From Streptomyces yangpuensis (lineage in GTDB: Bacteria; Actinomycetota; Actinomycetes; Streptomycetales; Streptomycetaceae): DNA of 64,000 bases. The stretch spans positions 350,373 through 414,372 of the forward strand of contig NZ_LBMK01000003.1 in NCBI RefSeq assembly GCF_001005295.1, given 5' to 3'. Positions 27,312 through 35,725 of the stretch are shown here, piece after piece. Numbering within the stretch: the stretch's first letter is position 1; each line of letters starts with the position of its first letter. The translations under genes were made by a program, and so were the position numbers. The notes under the pieces were generated by a model. That model ran no database searches. It was not told where the DNA came from and saw nothing but the letters and a program-made list of their open reading frames with translations.

Positions 27312-27692
27312 ATGTCACGTACGTCGATACGCACGAAGCTCGCGGCGGTCGCGGCCACGGGGGTGATGGCGCTGGGCACGGGGGTCCTGGCGGCGTCCCC
27401 GGCCGGCGCGGCGGCCGCGGGCGGCACCTATGCGAACTGCTCCTACGGCGCCGCGTGCATCTACGGGGGTGCGAACTGGAACGGCTGGCCCAAGGAGTAC
27501 TTCAGCCGCGGGAACCACCCCTTCTACAACCAGTACGGCGTGAAGCGCGTCTTCAACAACCAGTCGCCCGGCTGGTACGCACAGCTCTGCCGCAACGCCA
27601 ACGGCACCAACTGCGACATCACCATCGCACCGTGGACGTATGTCGACGTGGACCTCACGCCCTACAACTCGCTGCGCATCGTCGGACCGTGA
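27312..27692 (+). CDS. Secreted peptidase inhibitor I36-like protein
   Basis: A 126-residue secreted protein: a Sec signal peptide (MSRTSIRTKLAAVAATGVMA, cleaved after about residue 34 near SPAGAAAA) and a small beta/gamma-crystallin-like domain with four cysteines (NCSYGAACIYGG, QLCRNANGTNC). The pattern matches the I36 (SMI) family, small Streptomyces metalloprotease inhibitors, although many members are uncharacterised. AAGGGAG is well placed before the ATG. Confidence 0.75.
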   Translation: MSRTSIRTKLAAVAATGVMALGTGVLAASPAGAAAAGGTYANCSYGAACIYGGANWNGWPKEYFSRGNHPFYNQYGVKRVFNNQSPGWYAQLCRNANGTNCDITIAPWTYVDVDLTPYNSLRIVGP

Positions 27693-27723
27693 CCGGCTGA
27701 CGGTCCGGAGCGCGGCCGCGGAC

Positions 27724-28113
27724 TCAGTCCTGCGGCCGCGCGCCGGGCCACTCGCGGCCTGACAGGCGGGTGAGGACCTTGGCGTACACGGTGGTGGCTG
27801 CCGCGACAACGGTCGCTATGACCGCCAGCGCGAGGATGCCCAGCAGCGCGGGCCACTCGCGCAGTGCGTCGCGGCACGAGCGGTCCTCGGACAGCGGGCC
27901 GACCAGCGGGCCCCGGCACTCGGGTCTGCCCCCGTACTCGGGGCCGTAGTCGGCGAGCATCAGGAAGAGGAACCATCCCCAGACGGCCATGGCCAGGAGC
28001 ATCCACGCGATCGACCACCCCTCCACGCGGCCGGCCTGCCGCTGCTCCTCGGAGCGCGCCGGTACGGCGGTCGCGGTGTCGGGTGTGTCAGGGCCCTGCG
28101 CGTCAGCGGTCAT
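27724..28113 (-). CDS. Small two-helix membrane protein
   Basis: A 129-residue protein with a polar N-terminus, a helix at ~35-53 (WSIAWMLLAMAVWGWFLFLM), an extracytoplasmic loop with two cysteines (GRPECRGPL and DRSCRDAL, possibly disulphide-bonded) and a second helix at ~88-110. A good ribosome site (GAGAGGGA) precedes the ATG. It could be the last gene of the minus-strand group upstream, but about 90 bases separate it. No family is recognised. Confidence 0.7.
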   Translation of the reverse strand: MTADAQGPDTPDTATAVPARSEEQRQAGRVEGWSIAWMLLAMAVWGWFLFLMLADYGPEYGGRPECRGPLVGPLSEDRSCRDALREWPALLGILALAVIATVVAAATTVYAKVLTRLSGREWPGARPQD

Positions 28114-28204
28114 GTATCCCTCTCGTGGGCAACGGTGGACGAACGGCAGTCGATCACACCGGGCGGGCCGGTGGGCAACCGGCCCTGCGGGCCCGATGGG
28201 CCGC

Positions 28205-29305
28205 TCAGCCGGACGGGAACTGCACGGCGGGGCAGCCGTGCTGCTTTCCGGCGGCGTCGACGAAGGCTCGGAAGACGTCCCGGAAGGCCTGGCCCGACCT
28301 GTACGTGTCCTTGAGCGTCCGGGGGTAGACGATGTCCCAGCGCACGCCGAAATAGACGTCCTTGGTTCCGCACTTCAGGACGGCCCGACGCGATCCGTCC
28401 GCCACACCCGTGCCGTCCGCCAGCTCGCGGAACCTGGTGCTGGTCTTCAAGCCGTCGTTGACGATGGCCGGATCGAGGCTGGAAGCGAACGACACCTGCG
28501 CCGCGGCCTCACCGGACAGGTAGAGGTCGCAGGTCCAGGAACCCGAGGGTGTTCCGCTGGTGCGCTGCTCTTCGAGCCGTGCGGTGTCCTGATCCTTGGG
28601 CACGGCGCTCTCCGGCAGCCGGAAACCGGGAATCCCGCATACCGAATCCGCTGGGATCGCCTCCGGGCCGGTGGGCTGCCGCAGCTTCGGCATCGGGCCC
28701 GGGGCGTCGGCGGCGCACCCGGCGGTGGCGGCGACCTTGCGTGCGGTGTCCAGGAGCACGCTCGCGAGCTTCTGAGGTTCCACTGTTCCCTTCTTCAGTT
28801 CTGCCCGGACAAAGGGAACCTGGTCGGAATCCTCGGGTATGCCCCACACGACGGCAGCGACCTCCTTCCGGCACTTCTCGGGCAGCAGCACCCAGCCCCG
28901 GCTCCCGGAGACCGCCCCGGTGACTTCTCCCGACAGGAAGGACATGCCGGAGGCGTTCTTCCAGACGTGCGTATTGAACTGGAAATCGGCTGTGTTCACG
29001 TCGGTGCTCACCACCATCTCCAGCTCCTCGGCCCCCGTGACCTTGCTGGTGCGGCTCACCGTGCAGCGGAATGCCGCGCCGTCACCGTCGCCCTTCCGCG
29101 CGTCGTCCGAGATACGGCCCCGAGTGTCGAGCACCGACTCGGCCTGCTCGCCGGTCAGCTTCCCCGCGCACAGCTCCGTGGAGCCGAACACATTGGTGTC
29201 CCACCACACGAACAGCCCGGCGACGACCGCCGCCGCCGAAACCCCCGCCACGGAAACAAACCACGTCCGCCTGGAACGCCCATCCACTGCCCGTGCCTCC
29301 GTCAT
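28205..29305 (-). CDS. Membrane-anchored extracytoplasmic protein, paralogue 1
   Basis: A 366-residue protein: a short basic head, one membrane helix (~14-36), then a large outside domain with several cysteines. It is a tandem paralogue of the preceding gene. Both share a C-x-G-x-L segment after the helix, an RGR-...-F-x-C-T-V-x-RT pattern, GWVLLP/AWVLLP-x-x-C and the identical CGIPGFRLPE. The start overlaps the upstream stop (ATGA). Function is unknown; it belongs to a four-gene operon headed by a WXG100-like protein and may be a surface receptor or assembly factor. Confidence 0.75.
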   Translation of the reverse strand: MTEARAVDGRSRRTWFVSVAGVSAAAVVAGLFVWWDTNVFGSTELCAGKLTGEQAESVLDTRGRISDDARKGDGDGAAFRCTVSRTSKVTGAEELEMVVSTDVNTADFQFNTHVWKNASGMSFLSGEVTGAVSGSRGWVLLPEKCRKEVAAVVWGIPEDSDQVPFVRAELKKGTVEPQKLASVLLDTARKVAATAGCAADAPGPMPKLRQPTGPEAIPADSVCGIPGFRLPESAVPKDQDTARLEEQRTSGTPSGSWTCDLYLSGEAAAQVSFASSLDPAIVNDGLKTSTRFRELADGTGVADGSRRAVLKCGTKDVYFGVRWDIVYPRTLKDTYRSGQAFRDVFRAFVDAAGKQHGCPAVQFPSG

Positions 29306-30357
29306 CAGCTCTTCGGCGTCCCGCAGCCGCGCTCCGCGGTCACGGCGTTGGCGAATGCTTCGAACAGTGTCGTGCGGGCCTGCGACGCCTTGTCCATTCC
29401 CTCGTCGAGGAGCAGGTCCCTGTAGGTGTCGTTGTACTCCATGCCGATGTACAGGTCACCGGTCGTGCAGGGGGTGACGGTTCGGGAGCGCCCCTGGGTG
29501 GCCGTCTGATCGCGGCGTACTGCCTGGGTGAGAACGGGGTCGTCGCTGACCGACAGAGTGACCAGCGGGGCCCCGGGTCCTTGCAGGCTCAGGCCGCACA
29601 CCTGGGTCCGGGCGTCTTTGCCCGTGATGCGCTCGGTTCCCGGCTCTGCTTTGCCCGTGACCAGAGCAGCCTCAGGCAACCGGAAGCCCGGTATCCCGCA
29701 GGCACGGGCCGGATCAGTGGGCTGCGGCGTACCGGCCGGTCCCTGGAGGCGTGCGGGGTCCTTCAACGCGCCGGTATCCGTGCAGCCGAGGCCGCCGGCC
29801 ACGTGGCGGGCGCTGGTCATCGCCACCCGGGCGAGGGCCTCGGGGGTTGTCCGGCCTTGTACGAGATTCACTTTGAGCACGGGGACGTCGGCAGGCTTTG
29901 AGTTGGGCCGCATCGCGAGGGGGCAGTCCGTGGGGAGCAGCACCCATGCCTGTGTCTCGGAGGCCGCTCCGGTCGCTCCGCCGACGAAGTAGGAGAGGGC
30001 GGAGGCGTCTTTCCATAGTGGGTAACCGACCAGGGCGAAGTCTGCGCTGTCGAAGGACAGCTCCGCCTCCACCTTGGGCTGGTCATCGCTCAGGAACTTG
30101 TTGGTGCGCTGCACCGTGCAGGTGAAGCTGTAGTACGGCCCGGACTCCTCGTAGAACCCTCCTTGGACCATCCTGCCCCGGCCTGCGAGTACGGAGTCCA
30201 CCTCGGTTGAGGGCAGGGCGCCGGCGCAGAAGCGACTCGGACCCAGTGCATCGGTGTTCCACCAGGTGAGCAGACCAGCGCAGCAGGCGAAAGTGAGGAC
30301 TGCGGCCAGTCCGACGGCCAGGGGCCACCGACGTGATGGTGTTGTGTTCGCGGCCAT
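29305..30357 (-). CDS. Membrane-anchored extracytoplasmic protein, paralogue 2
   Basis: A 350-residue paralogue of the downstream protein, with one N-terminal helix (~12-32) and the same cysteine pattern, including RACGIPGFRLPEAAL. The start at 30357 lies five bases after the stop of the large upstream gene, so translation is probably coupled. Longer upstream frames only read antisense-like residues. The tandem pair suggests a two-subunit surface component. No database family is known to me. Confidence 0.75.
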   Translation of the reverse strand: MAANTTPSRRWPLAVGLAAVLTFACCAGLLTWWNTDALGPSRFCAGALPSTEVDSVLAGRGRMVQGGFYEESGPYYSFTCTVQRTNKFLSDDQPKVEAELSFDSADFALVGYPLWKDASALSYFVGGATGAASETQAWVLLPTDCPLAMRPNSKPADVPVLKVNLVQGRTTPEALARVAMTSARHVAGGLGCTDTGALKDPARLQGPAGTPQPTDPARACGIPGFRLPEAALVTGKAEPGTERITGKDARTQVCGLSLQGPGAPLVTLSVSDDPVLTQAVRRDQTATQGRSRTVTPCTTGDLYIGMEYNDTYRDLLLDEGMDKASQARTTLFEAFANAVTAERGCGTPKS

Positions 30358-30362
30358 GGGCG

Positions 30363-32738
30363 TCACTTCTTCTCTCGTAGCGCGTCGTAAGCATCTTGAC
30401 GCCCACTGGTATAGCTCTGCAGTGCCTCGCGTTGAGCGGCGCCGACCATGTCGTTCGACTGCCCGCTTTCGGTGCCCCAGCTCGTGAAGAACTGCCTGAG
30501 GTCCTTCTGAGCTGCGTCGTTGCCCGAGCTGATGCGCTCGCGCGCCAGCAGGCCCTCTTCTGCGGTGGCCGCCTTGAGCCATTCGTTCCAGCATCCGTCG
30601 ACCACTCGCTGGGCCATGTCCCCGACAACCGGGATGCCGGTAACAGCACCGCCGATGACGTGGTAGCCGTATACGCGTGTGTCCGTCTTGGCGCTGAGCT
30701 CCGCATCGCGCTCACTGAGTTGGATGTCGCCGCCGATGGCGTTGATGACGCCGTTGACCTCGCCGATCTTCGCAGCACGGTTCTTGACTGCCTCGGGGGC
30801 CGACAGGTCCTCTGTGCTGAGCTGCTCCGCCATGTAGCGGCGTTGGGACTCGTGGAGGAGGAAGTAGTTCTCGGGGTCCTCCGATACGCCGCGCAGGACA
30901 CGGATCAGGCTGCTTCTGCTGTTCTGGATCTGGGACTGGTCGCCGTCGGCGAGGGCGTTGTCCGCACCGACGACGTCGGCCGGGGTGTCGCCCGCGATGA
31001 TGTCCACGATGTCAGGCGAGTACGAGGACAACGCTCTCGCGAGTGGGCCGCGCACGTTCGCGTATCCCTCGTCCTTGTCCTTGAGCAGGCCGTCGCCGTT
31101 CGCCTTCAGCTCGCCCTTGTCGTCCTTGCCGTTGCTGTCGCCGTAGTCGAGGAGGTTGATCGTGTCGTGCATGATGCGGGCCTCGGCCTCGCTGTGGCGG
31201 CCGAGTTCCTCGCCCGGCGACCCCGGCGGGCGTCCCGTCGTGGCGGCTTCGAGGGCGAGGCCCAGGCCGGTCCGGACGTCCTTGTCGAAGGTGTCGTTGC
31301 CGGATATCTCGATGTTTCCGCGCCAGTCCGAAGTGTTGACGATGTCCCAGTCCCGCTTCGTCAGCAGGTGCTCCAGGCGGTTCTTGTCGCCGTCGGCGTT
31401 CGGGTCGAGGTATCCGGTCGCCGTCGCGGGGTCGCGGCTCATGATCCCCAGCGCGCCGTCGACGGGGTCGTTGGCGAACCAGCCGTCCTTCTTGCCCTCG
31501 AACGTGCCGTGCAGGTCCCAGACGTCCTTGTCCTTCTTCTCGGCGTCGATCATCTGGTCGGTGAGGTCGCCGAGGAACTGCGGGGAGTAGCCGCTGCCCT
31601 GCTGCATGAGGGTGACCAGGCCCTGGTATCCGCGGATCTCCTGGCCCTGGCCGCGCGTCATGGGGGCCTTGTCACCTGCGACGTCCAGGTCGAACTTGTC
31701 CAGGCCGGCCTTCTTCAGGTCGCCCATGAAGTCGTTGTAGAACTTCGCGTCGGGGGTCTTCGACCACTTCTCGAATGCCTGCTGGTACTCCTTGGTGCCG
31801 TAGGCGGGGTTCTTCTGCCCTGCGACGAAGACCATCTGTGTGGCGTTGGAGAGGGTGTTGGCCAGCGCCTTGTTGGTGTCGCCGTAGAGGCCCTTGCGGC
31901 CGGAATCACCCGAGTGCGCGACGTTGTTGAGCGTGTTGGCCAGCTTGATCGTGCCTTCGGCGCCCAGCACGCCCACGAAGTCCCGGCCGAACTCCGTGTG
32001 GTGCTTGAAAGCCGGGTTGCTGTTGTCGCGCATGATGCGGTTGAGCGCCTCGACGTCGGCGTTCGGTACGGTCGCGCCGCTGTTGAGCCGGGTGGCGACG
32101 TCCTTGACGTGCTCCAGCTCGTACTGCTCGATGTCGCTCTTCGCGCCCGCGTTGAAGCCGCTGCCCGTGGCGTCCTTGCCGCCGGGGATGCGGTCCTTGT
32201 TGCTGTCCTTCACGGCGGCGTCCAGGGCCATCTTCACGCCGGCGTCGGCGTCCTCGAAGGCCTTGACGTACTTCTTGATCTGGTCGGCCCAGTCGTTGGC
32301 CGCCTTGTTCCACTCCCCGAGCAGCTTCTGGCCGTCGGGGTCGTGGACGTACGCGTAGCGTTCCTGGGCGGTCAGGTCGGGGCGGACGTTGCCCTCGTCG
32401 TCGACGGCCATCTTCGCCTTGCGGGCGTCCGCGACCACCGACTCCAGTCGCTGCTTCAGTTCCGTGAACTGCCCGTGCGCGTCCCGCAGCAGGCCCGCGA
32501 CGGCCTTCGCCTGCGTCTGCGCGGCCCCGTACTCGTACTGCGTGCCGGCGAAGTTCGTGTACGCGGCGCCCTGGGCTATGCCCTGCCAGGTGGTGTTGCC
32601 CTGCGCCAGCCCCTGGGTGGCGGCCGCGTAGGCCGATTCCGCTTTCTTGAAGTCGCCCGCCATGTCGTCCCAGGCCTTCGCCGCGGCGGTGAGCTTGTCG
32701 TACTGGGTCGACATGACCTTCTTGTACGTGAGTCCCAT
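30363..32738 (-). CDS. Large helical protein with WXG-like head and EF-hand-like loop
   Basis: A 791-residue protein with no signal peptide. The first ~120 residues are helical and resemble WXG100/LXG substrates (YDKLTAAAKAWDDMAGDF, GNTTWQGIAQGAAY). The middle contains LDPNADGDKNRLE, which fits the 12-residue calcium loop of an EF-hand (D1, N3, D5, G6, E12). A near-C-terminal hydrophobic patch (YHVIGGAVTGIPVVGDMA) follows. It may belong to DUF6571-type proteins; I am not certain. Its codon choice is slightly less GC-biased and rich in Asp/Lys compared with its neighbours. It lies 17 bases after the small WXG-like gene. Confidence 0.75.
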   Translation of the reverse strand: MGLTYKKVMSTQYDKLTAAAKAWDDMAGDFKKAESAYAAATQGLAQGNTTWQGIAQGAAYTNFAGTQYEYGAAQTQAKAVAGLLRDAHGQFTELKQRLESVVADARKAKMAVDDEGNVRPDLTAQERYAYVHDPDGQKLLGEWNKAANDWADQIKKYVKAFEDADAGVKMALDAAVKDSNKDRIPGGKDATGSGFNAGAKSDIEQYELEHVKDVATRLNSGATVPNADVEALNRIMRDNSNPAFKHHTEFGRDFVGVLGAEGTIKLANTLNNVAHSGDSGRKGLYGDTNKALANTLSNATQMVFVAGQKNPAYGTKEYQQAFEKWSKTPDAKFYNDFMGDLKKAGLDKFDLDVAGDKAPMTRGQGQEIRGYQGLVTLMQQGSGYSPQFLGDLTDQMIDAEKKDKDVWDLHGTFEGKKDGWFANDPVDGALGIMSRDPATATGYLDPNADGDKNRLEHLLTKRDWDIVNTSDWRGNIEISGNDTFDKDVRTGLGLALEAATTGRPPGSPGEELGRHSEAEARIMHDTINLLDYGDSNGKDDKGELKANGDGLLKDKDEGYANVRGPLARALSSYSPDIVDIIAGDTPADVVGADNALADGDQSQIQNSRSSLIRVLRGVSEDPENYFLLHESQRRYMAEQLSTEDLSAPEAVKNRAAKIGEVNGVINAIGGDIQLSERDAELSAKTDTRVYGYHVIGGAVTGIPVVGDMAQRVVDGCWNEWLKAATAEEGLLARERISSGNDAAQKDLRQFFTSWGTESGQSNDMVGAAQREALQSYTSGRQDAYDALREKK

Positions 32739-32755
32739 GGTCTACTGCTCCCCTC

Positions 32756-33208
32756 TCAGCGGTATGCCTCGACGCCCGGCTCGGGCGCGGGCTTCAGCAG
32801 CGGGCGGAAGCCGTTGTATATCTCGTTGTCCTGACCCAGGAACATCCGCCGTGTGGCGGCCAGGTTGTGGGACTCCGTGGCCAGGCGGCTCAGCAGGTTC
32901 TTGACCTGGTTGTCCCAGGTCGTCTCGACCGTCTTCAGGCCCGCCGCCGCGTCCCAGCCGGAGAAGGCGGTGATGGCGGCGGCCGTCTCCTCGTCTGCCT
33001 TCTTCGCGGCGCTCTCCGTCTGCGTCTTGACCTCGCCGCCGAGCTTTCCGGATGCGATTTTCTTCTTCGACTCGTCGCTGCCGAAGTCGGCCGAGCCGCC
33101 TCCGCCTCCGCCGCCGTCCGGTGCGGCGAGCTGGTTCAGGCGCATGGCGGGGTTCTGGCGTGCCGTTGCTTCCGTGCGCAGTTGGGCCCATTCCTCGTCG
33201 AAACCCAT
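32756..33208 (-). CDS. WXG100-like small helical protein
   Basis: A 150-residue protein of mostly alpha-helical composition with a polyglycine hinge (DGGGGGGGSAD). The part around residue 85-125 (FSGWDAAAGLKTVETTW then DNQVKNLLSRLA) resembles WXG100-like proteins that accompany large type VII substrates in actinomycetes. GGGGGAG precedes the ATG. It heads an operon with the 791-residue protein and two membrane-anchored paralogues. Possible roles are chaperone, co-substrate or antitoxin. Confidence 0.65.
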   Translation of the reverse strand: MGFDEEWAQLRTEATARQNPAMRLNQLAAPDGGGGGGGSADFGSDESKKKIASGKLGGEVKTQTESAAKKADEETAAAITAFSGWDAAAGLKTVETTWDNQVKNLLSRLATESHNLAATRRMFLGQDNEIYNGFRPLLKPAPEPGVEAYR

Positions 33209-33429
33209 CGTCTCCCCCGTGGTGTCCTCGAGATCGTGGTGTCGCCTTGGACGTCAGTTCTATCAAGGTGTGCGGGTGTGAAGGACGAGGTGTCGGGCAC
33301 CGGAAGTGGATCGTGATCTTCAGGTCGCGCTGTGTCGATTGCATGTCACGGACCGTGTGTCGCCGGGGCGGGGTGCCGGTTCGGGAATGGAAGGTGGGGG
33401 GTCTGCGTTCTGACGGGTGGCAGAAAGTT

Positions 33430-33448
33430 CGAGTTTCAACTAAACTCG
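33430..33448. promoter_or_regulatory. Inverted repeat upstream of pirin gene
   Basis: CGAGTTT, five bases (CAACT), AAACTCG: a perfect 7-5-7 palindrome 22 bases before the pirin ATG, in an AT-rich island. It contains TAAACT, a plausible -10. The form is typical of MarR-type repressors. Confidence 0.55.
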
Positions 33449-33469
33449 GATCAGAAGGAGGTCCTGACC

Positions 33470-34465
33470 ATGCCCGCAGTGACTGTTGAGAACCCGTTGA
33501 CGCTCCCGCGAGTGGCCGAGCCGCAGGCCGCCGTCCCGCGCAAGGTGCTGGCTGTCGTCTCCGCTCCCAGTGGGTTCGAGGGTGAGGGATTCCCGGTCCG
33601 GCGCGCGTTCGCCGGGATCAACTACCAGTACCTCGACCCGTTCATCATGATGGACCAGATGGGCGAGGTGGAGTACGCGCCGGGCGAGCCGAAGGGCACC
33701 CCGTGGCATCCGCACCGCGGCTTCGAGACCGTCACGTACCTGATCGACGGAACCTTCGTCCACCAGGACAGCAACGGCGGCGGCGGAGTCATCAACGGCG
33801 GCGACACCCAGTGGATGACCGCCGGTTCGGGCCTGCTGCACATCGAGGCCCCGCCGGAGTCCCTCGTCGTCAGCGGCGGTCTCTTCCACGGCCTCCAGCT
33901 GTGGGTGAACCTGCCGGCCTCCGACAAGATGATGCCCCCGCGCTACCAGGACATCGGCGGCGGCAAGGTCACCCTGCTGTCCACCCCGGACGGCGGCTCG
34001 CTGCTCCGGGTGATCGCCGGTGAGATCGACGGCCATGAGGGTCCCGGCATCACCCACACGCCCATCACGATGATCCACGCGACCGTCGCACCGGGCGCAC
34101 AGATCACCCTGCCGTGGCGCGAGGACTTCAACGCCCTGGCGTACGTGATGGCCGGGCGCGGGTCGGTCGGCGAGGACCGCAGGCCGCTCCACACCGGGCA
34201 GACGGCCGTCTTCGGCGAGGGCGGATCGCTGACCGTACGGGCGGACGAGTCCCAGGACTTGAGCGCCCCGGACCTGGAGATCGTCCTCCTCGGCGGGCGC
34301 CCGATCCGTGAGCCGATGGCGCACTACGGGCCGTTCGTCATGAACAGCAAGCACGAGCTCCAGCAGGCCTTCGACGACTTCCAGGCGGGCCGGCTCGGCC
34401 GCATCCCCACCACCGCCCGCACCGGCCTCGGCCACCGCGGCGCGGGCCAGGCGGACGAGGACTGA
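33470..34465 (+). CDS. Pirin family protein
   Basis: A 331-residue bicupin. Metal ligands typical of pirins are seen: His80 and His82 in PWHPHRGFET, His124 and Glu126 in LLHIEAP. Bacterial pirins include quercetinase-like dioxygenases and metabolic regulators; the substrate is unknown. A perfect ribosome site (AAGGAGGT) precedes the ATG. An operator-like palindrome directly upstream suggests induction by a small molecule. A 17-bp hairpin terminates it. Confidence 0.9.
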   Translation: MPAVTVENPLTLPRVAEPQAAVPRKVLAVVSAPSGFEGEGFPVRRAFAGINYQYLDPFIMMDQMGEVEYAPGEPKGTPWHPHRGFETVTYLIDGTFVHQDSNGGGGVINGGDTQWMTAGSGLLHIEAPPESLVVSGGLFHGLQLWVNLPASDKMMPPRYQDIGGGKVTLLSTPDGGSLLRVIAGEIDGHEGPGITHTPITMIHATVAPGAQITLPWREDFNALAYVMAGRGSVGEDRRPLHTGQTAVFGEGGSLTVRADESQDLSAPDLEIVLLGGRPIREPMAHYGPFVMNSKHELQQAFDDFQAGRLGRIPTTARTGLGHRGAGQADED

Positions 34466-34486
34466 CGCCGACGGGCCACGGAGCAG

Positions 34487-34525
34487 GCACGGGCCGCGCC
34501 CCCCTTCCGGGGGCGCGGCCCGTGC
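34487..34525. terminator. Bidirectional terminator
   Basis: A perfect 17-bp stem (34487-34503, 34509-34525) with a five-base loop between the convergent pirin and AI-2E exporter genes. Confidence 0.85.
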
Positions 34526-34542
34526 CGTCGTAGTGGAGTCCG

Positions 34543-35610
34543 TCAGGCGGGGTCCGCCGGCTGCGGCGCCTGCTCCGCCTCGGCATAGCGGGCGCGGAGT
34601 TCCGAGATCACGCCGAAGACCGCCGCGGTCAGCGGGACCGCGAGGAGCATGCCGAGGATCCCGGCGACGCTCGCTCCGGCGGTGATGGCCAGCATCACCA
34701 CGGCCGGGTGCATCTGCACCGTGCGGCTCTGCACCACAGGCTGCAGTACGTACCCCTCGATCATCTGGACCAGCAGCACCAGGCCCAGCGCCCACAGGCC
34801 GATCACCCAGCCGCGGTCGGCGAAGGCGACGAGGACCGCGACGGCGCCCGAGAGGATCGCCCCGAGGTAGGGGATGTAGGCCGTCACGAACACCAGGGCG
34901 GCCAGGCCCAGCGCGCCCGGTACGTCGAGGATCAGCAGACCCACGCCGATCAGCACGCCGTCGATCAGGGCCACGAAGGTGGTGCCGCGCATGAAGCCCT
35001 CGACGGCTTCGAAGGCGCGGCGCCCCATCGCCTCCATCAGGTCCCCGGAACGGCTCGGCACGACCGAGCGCAGGGTGACCACGGCCCGGTCGGAGTCGCG
35101 CAGGAAGAAGAAGATCAGCACCATCGCGAGCAGGACCATCGCCAGCATCGAGCCCACCACGCTGAGCCCGGCGACCACACCGGACGCGGCCGTGCTGCCG
35201 AACTTCGTCAGCAGGTCCTTGGAGTTCGCGGTGATGTCCTCCAGCGAGGTGCCCACAGCCCCGAAGTGCTCGGCGAGCATCTGGCCGGCCCGCCGCAGTG
35301 CGTCGATGATCTGGTCGCCGGTCTCGATGAGCGCGAGTACGACGATGTACGAGGCCCCGCCGACGACGGCCACCACGGCCAGGCAGGTCAGGGCCGCGGC
35401 CAGCGAGCGGTTCACCCCCATCCCCACCAGACGGCGGTGCATCGGCCCGAGCAGGGCAGTGCCCAGCACCGCCAGCAGTACGGGCGTCACGACGGTCTGG
35501 AGGACCGTGCACAGCCATACGCCGACGGCGAGGACGGCGGTGGCCAGCAGGACGACGGCGCACCAGGCGGCGAGCCGCCGCACCGGTTCGGGGAGAAGGG
35601 AGTTCGGCAC
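34543..35610 (-). CDS. AI-2E family transporter
   Basis: A membrane protein of about 355 residues with seven to eight helices in the PerM/AI-2E arrangement: two N-terminal helix pairs, a soluble amphipathic stretch (~100-150) and the conserved late block DVPGALGLAALVFVTAYIPY with EGYVLQPVV. Members export autoinducer-2 or act as Na+/H+ antiporters; the substrate here is unknown. Start: GTG at 35610 with GGA seven bases upstream; a TTG four codons earlier is the alternative. Convergent with pirin. Confidence 0.88.
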   Translation of the reverse strand: MPNSLLPEPVRRLAAWCAVVLLATAVLAVGVWLCTVLQTVVTPVLLAVLGTALLGPMHRRLVGMGVNRSLAAALTCLAVVAVVGGASYIVVLALIETGDQIIDALRRAGQMLAEHFGAVGTSLEDITANSKDLLTKFGSTAASGVVAGLSVVGSMLAMVLLAMVLIFFFLRDSDRAVVTLRSVVPSRSGDLMEAMGRRAFEAVEGFMRGTTFVALIDGVLIGVGLLILDVPGALGLAALVFVTAYIPYLGAILSGAVAVLVAFADRGWVIGLWALGLVLLVQMIEGYVLQPVVQSRTVQMHPAVVMLAITAGASVAGILGMLLAVPLTAAVFGVISELRARYAEAEQAPQPADPA

Positions 35611-35671
35611 GGCGTCATCCAACCACGTGGCCTCGCAACGGCCCCGGGCCGGACCGCAATACGCCTCCGCC

Positions 35672-35725
35672 CGCTCCTACGTGTCCGGCCGCTCCTACGC
35701 GTCCGCCCGCTCCTACGTGTCCGGC
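35672..35725. repeat. Three 18-bp tandem repeats over a stop codon
   Basis: Units at 35672-35689, 35690-35707 and 35708-35725 (CGCTCCTACGTGTCCGGC and a two-base variant). Read on the minus strand, each unit contains the end ...PDT/ADA-TAG of the upstream phosphatase gene, so the gene's 3' end has been copied twice. Confidence 0.8.

Noticed and set aside
30396..32834. An 812-codon plus-strand frame opposite the 791-residue protein gene
   Set aside because: Val/Leu/Glu/Gly-rich shadow of the minus-strand gene without domain motifs.
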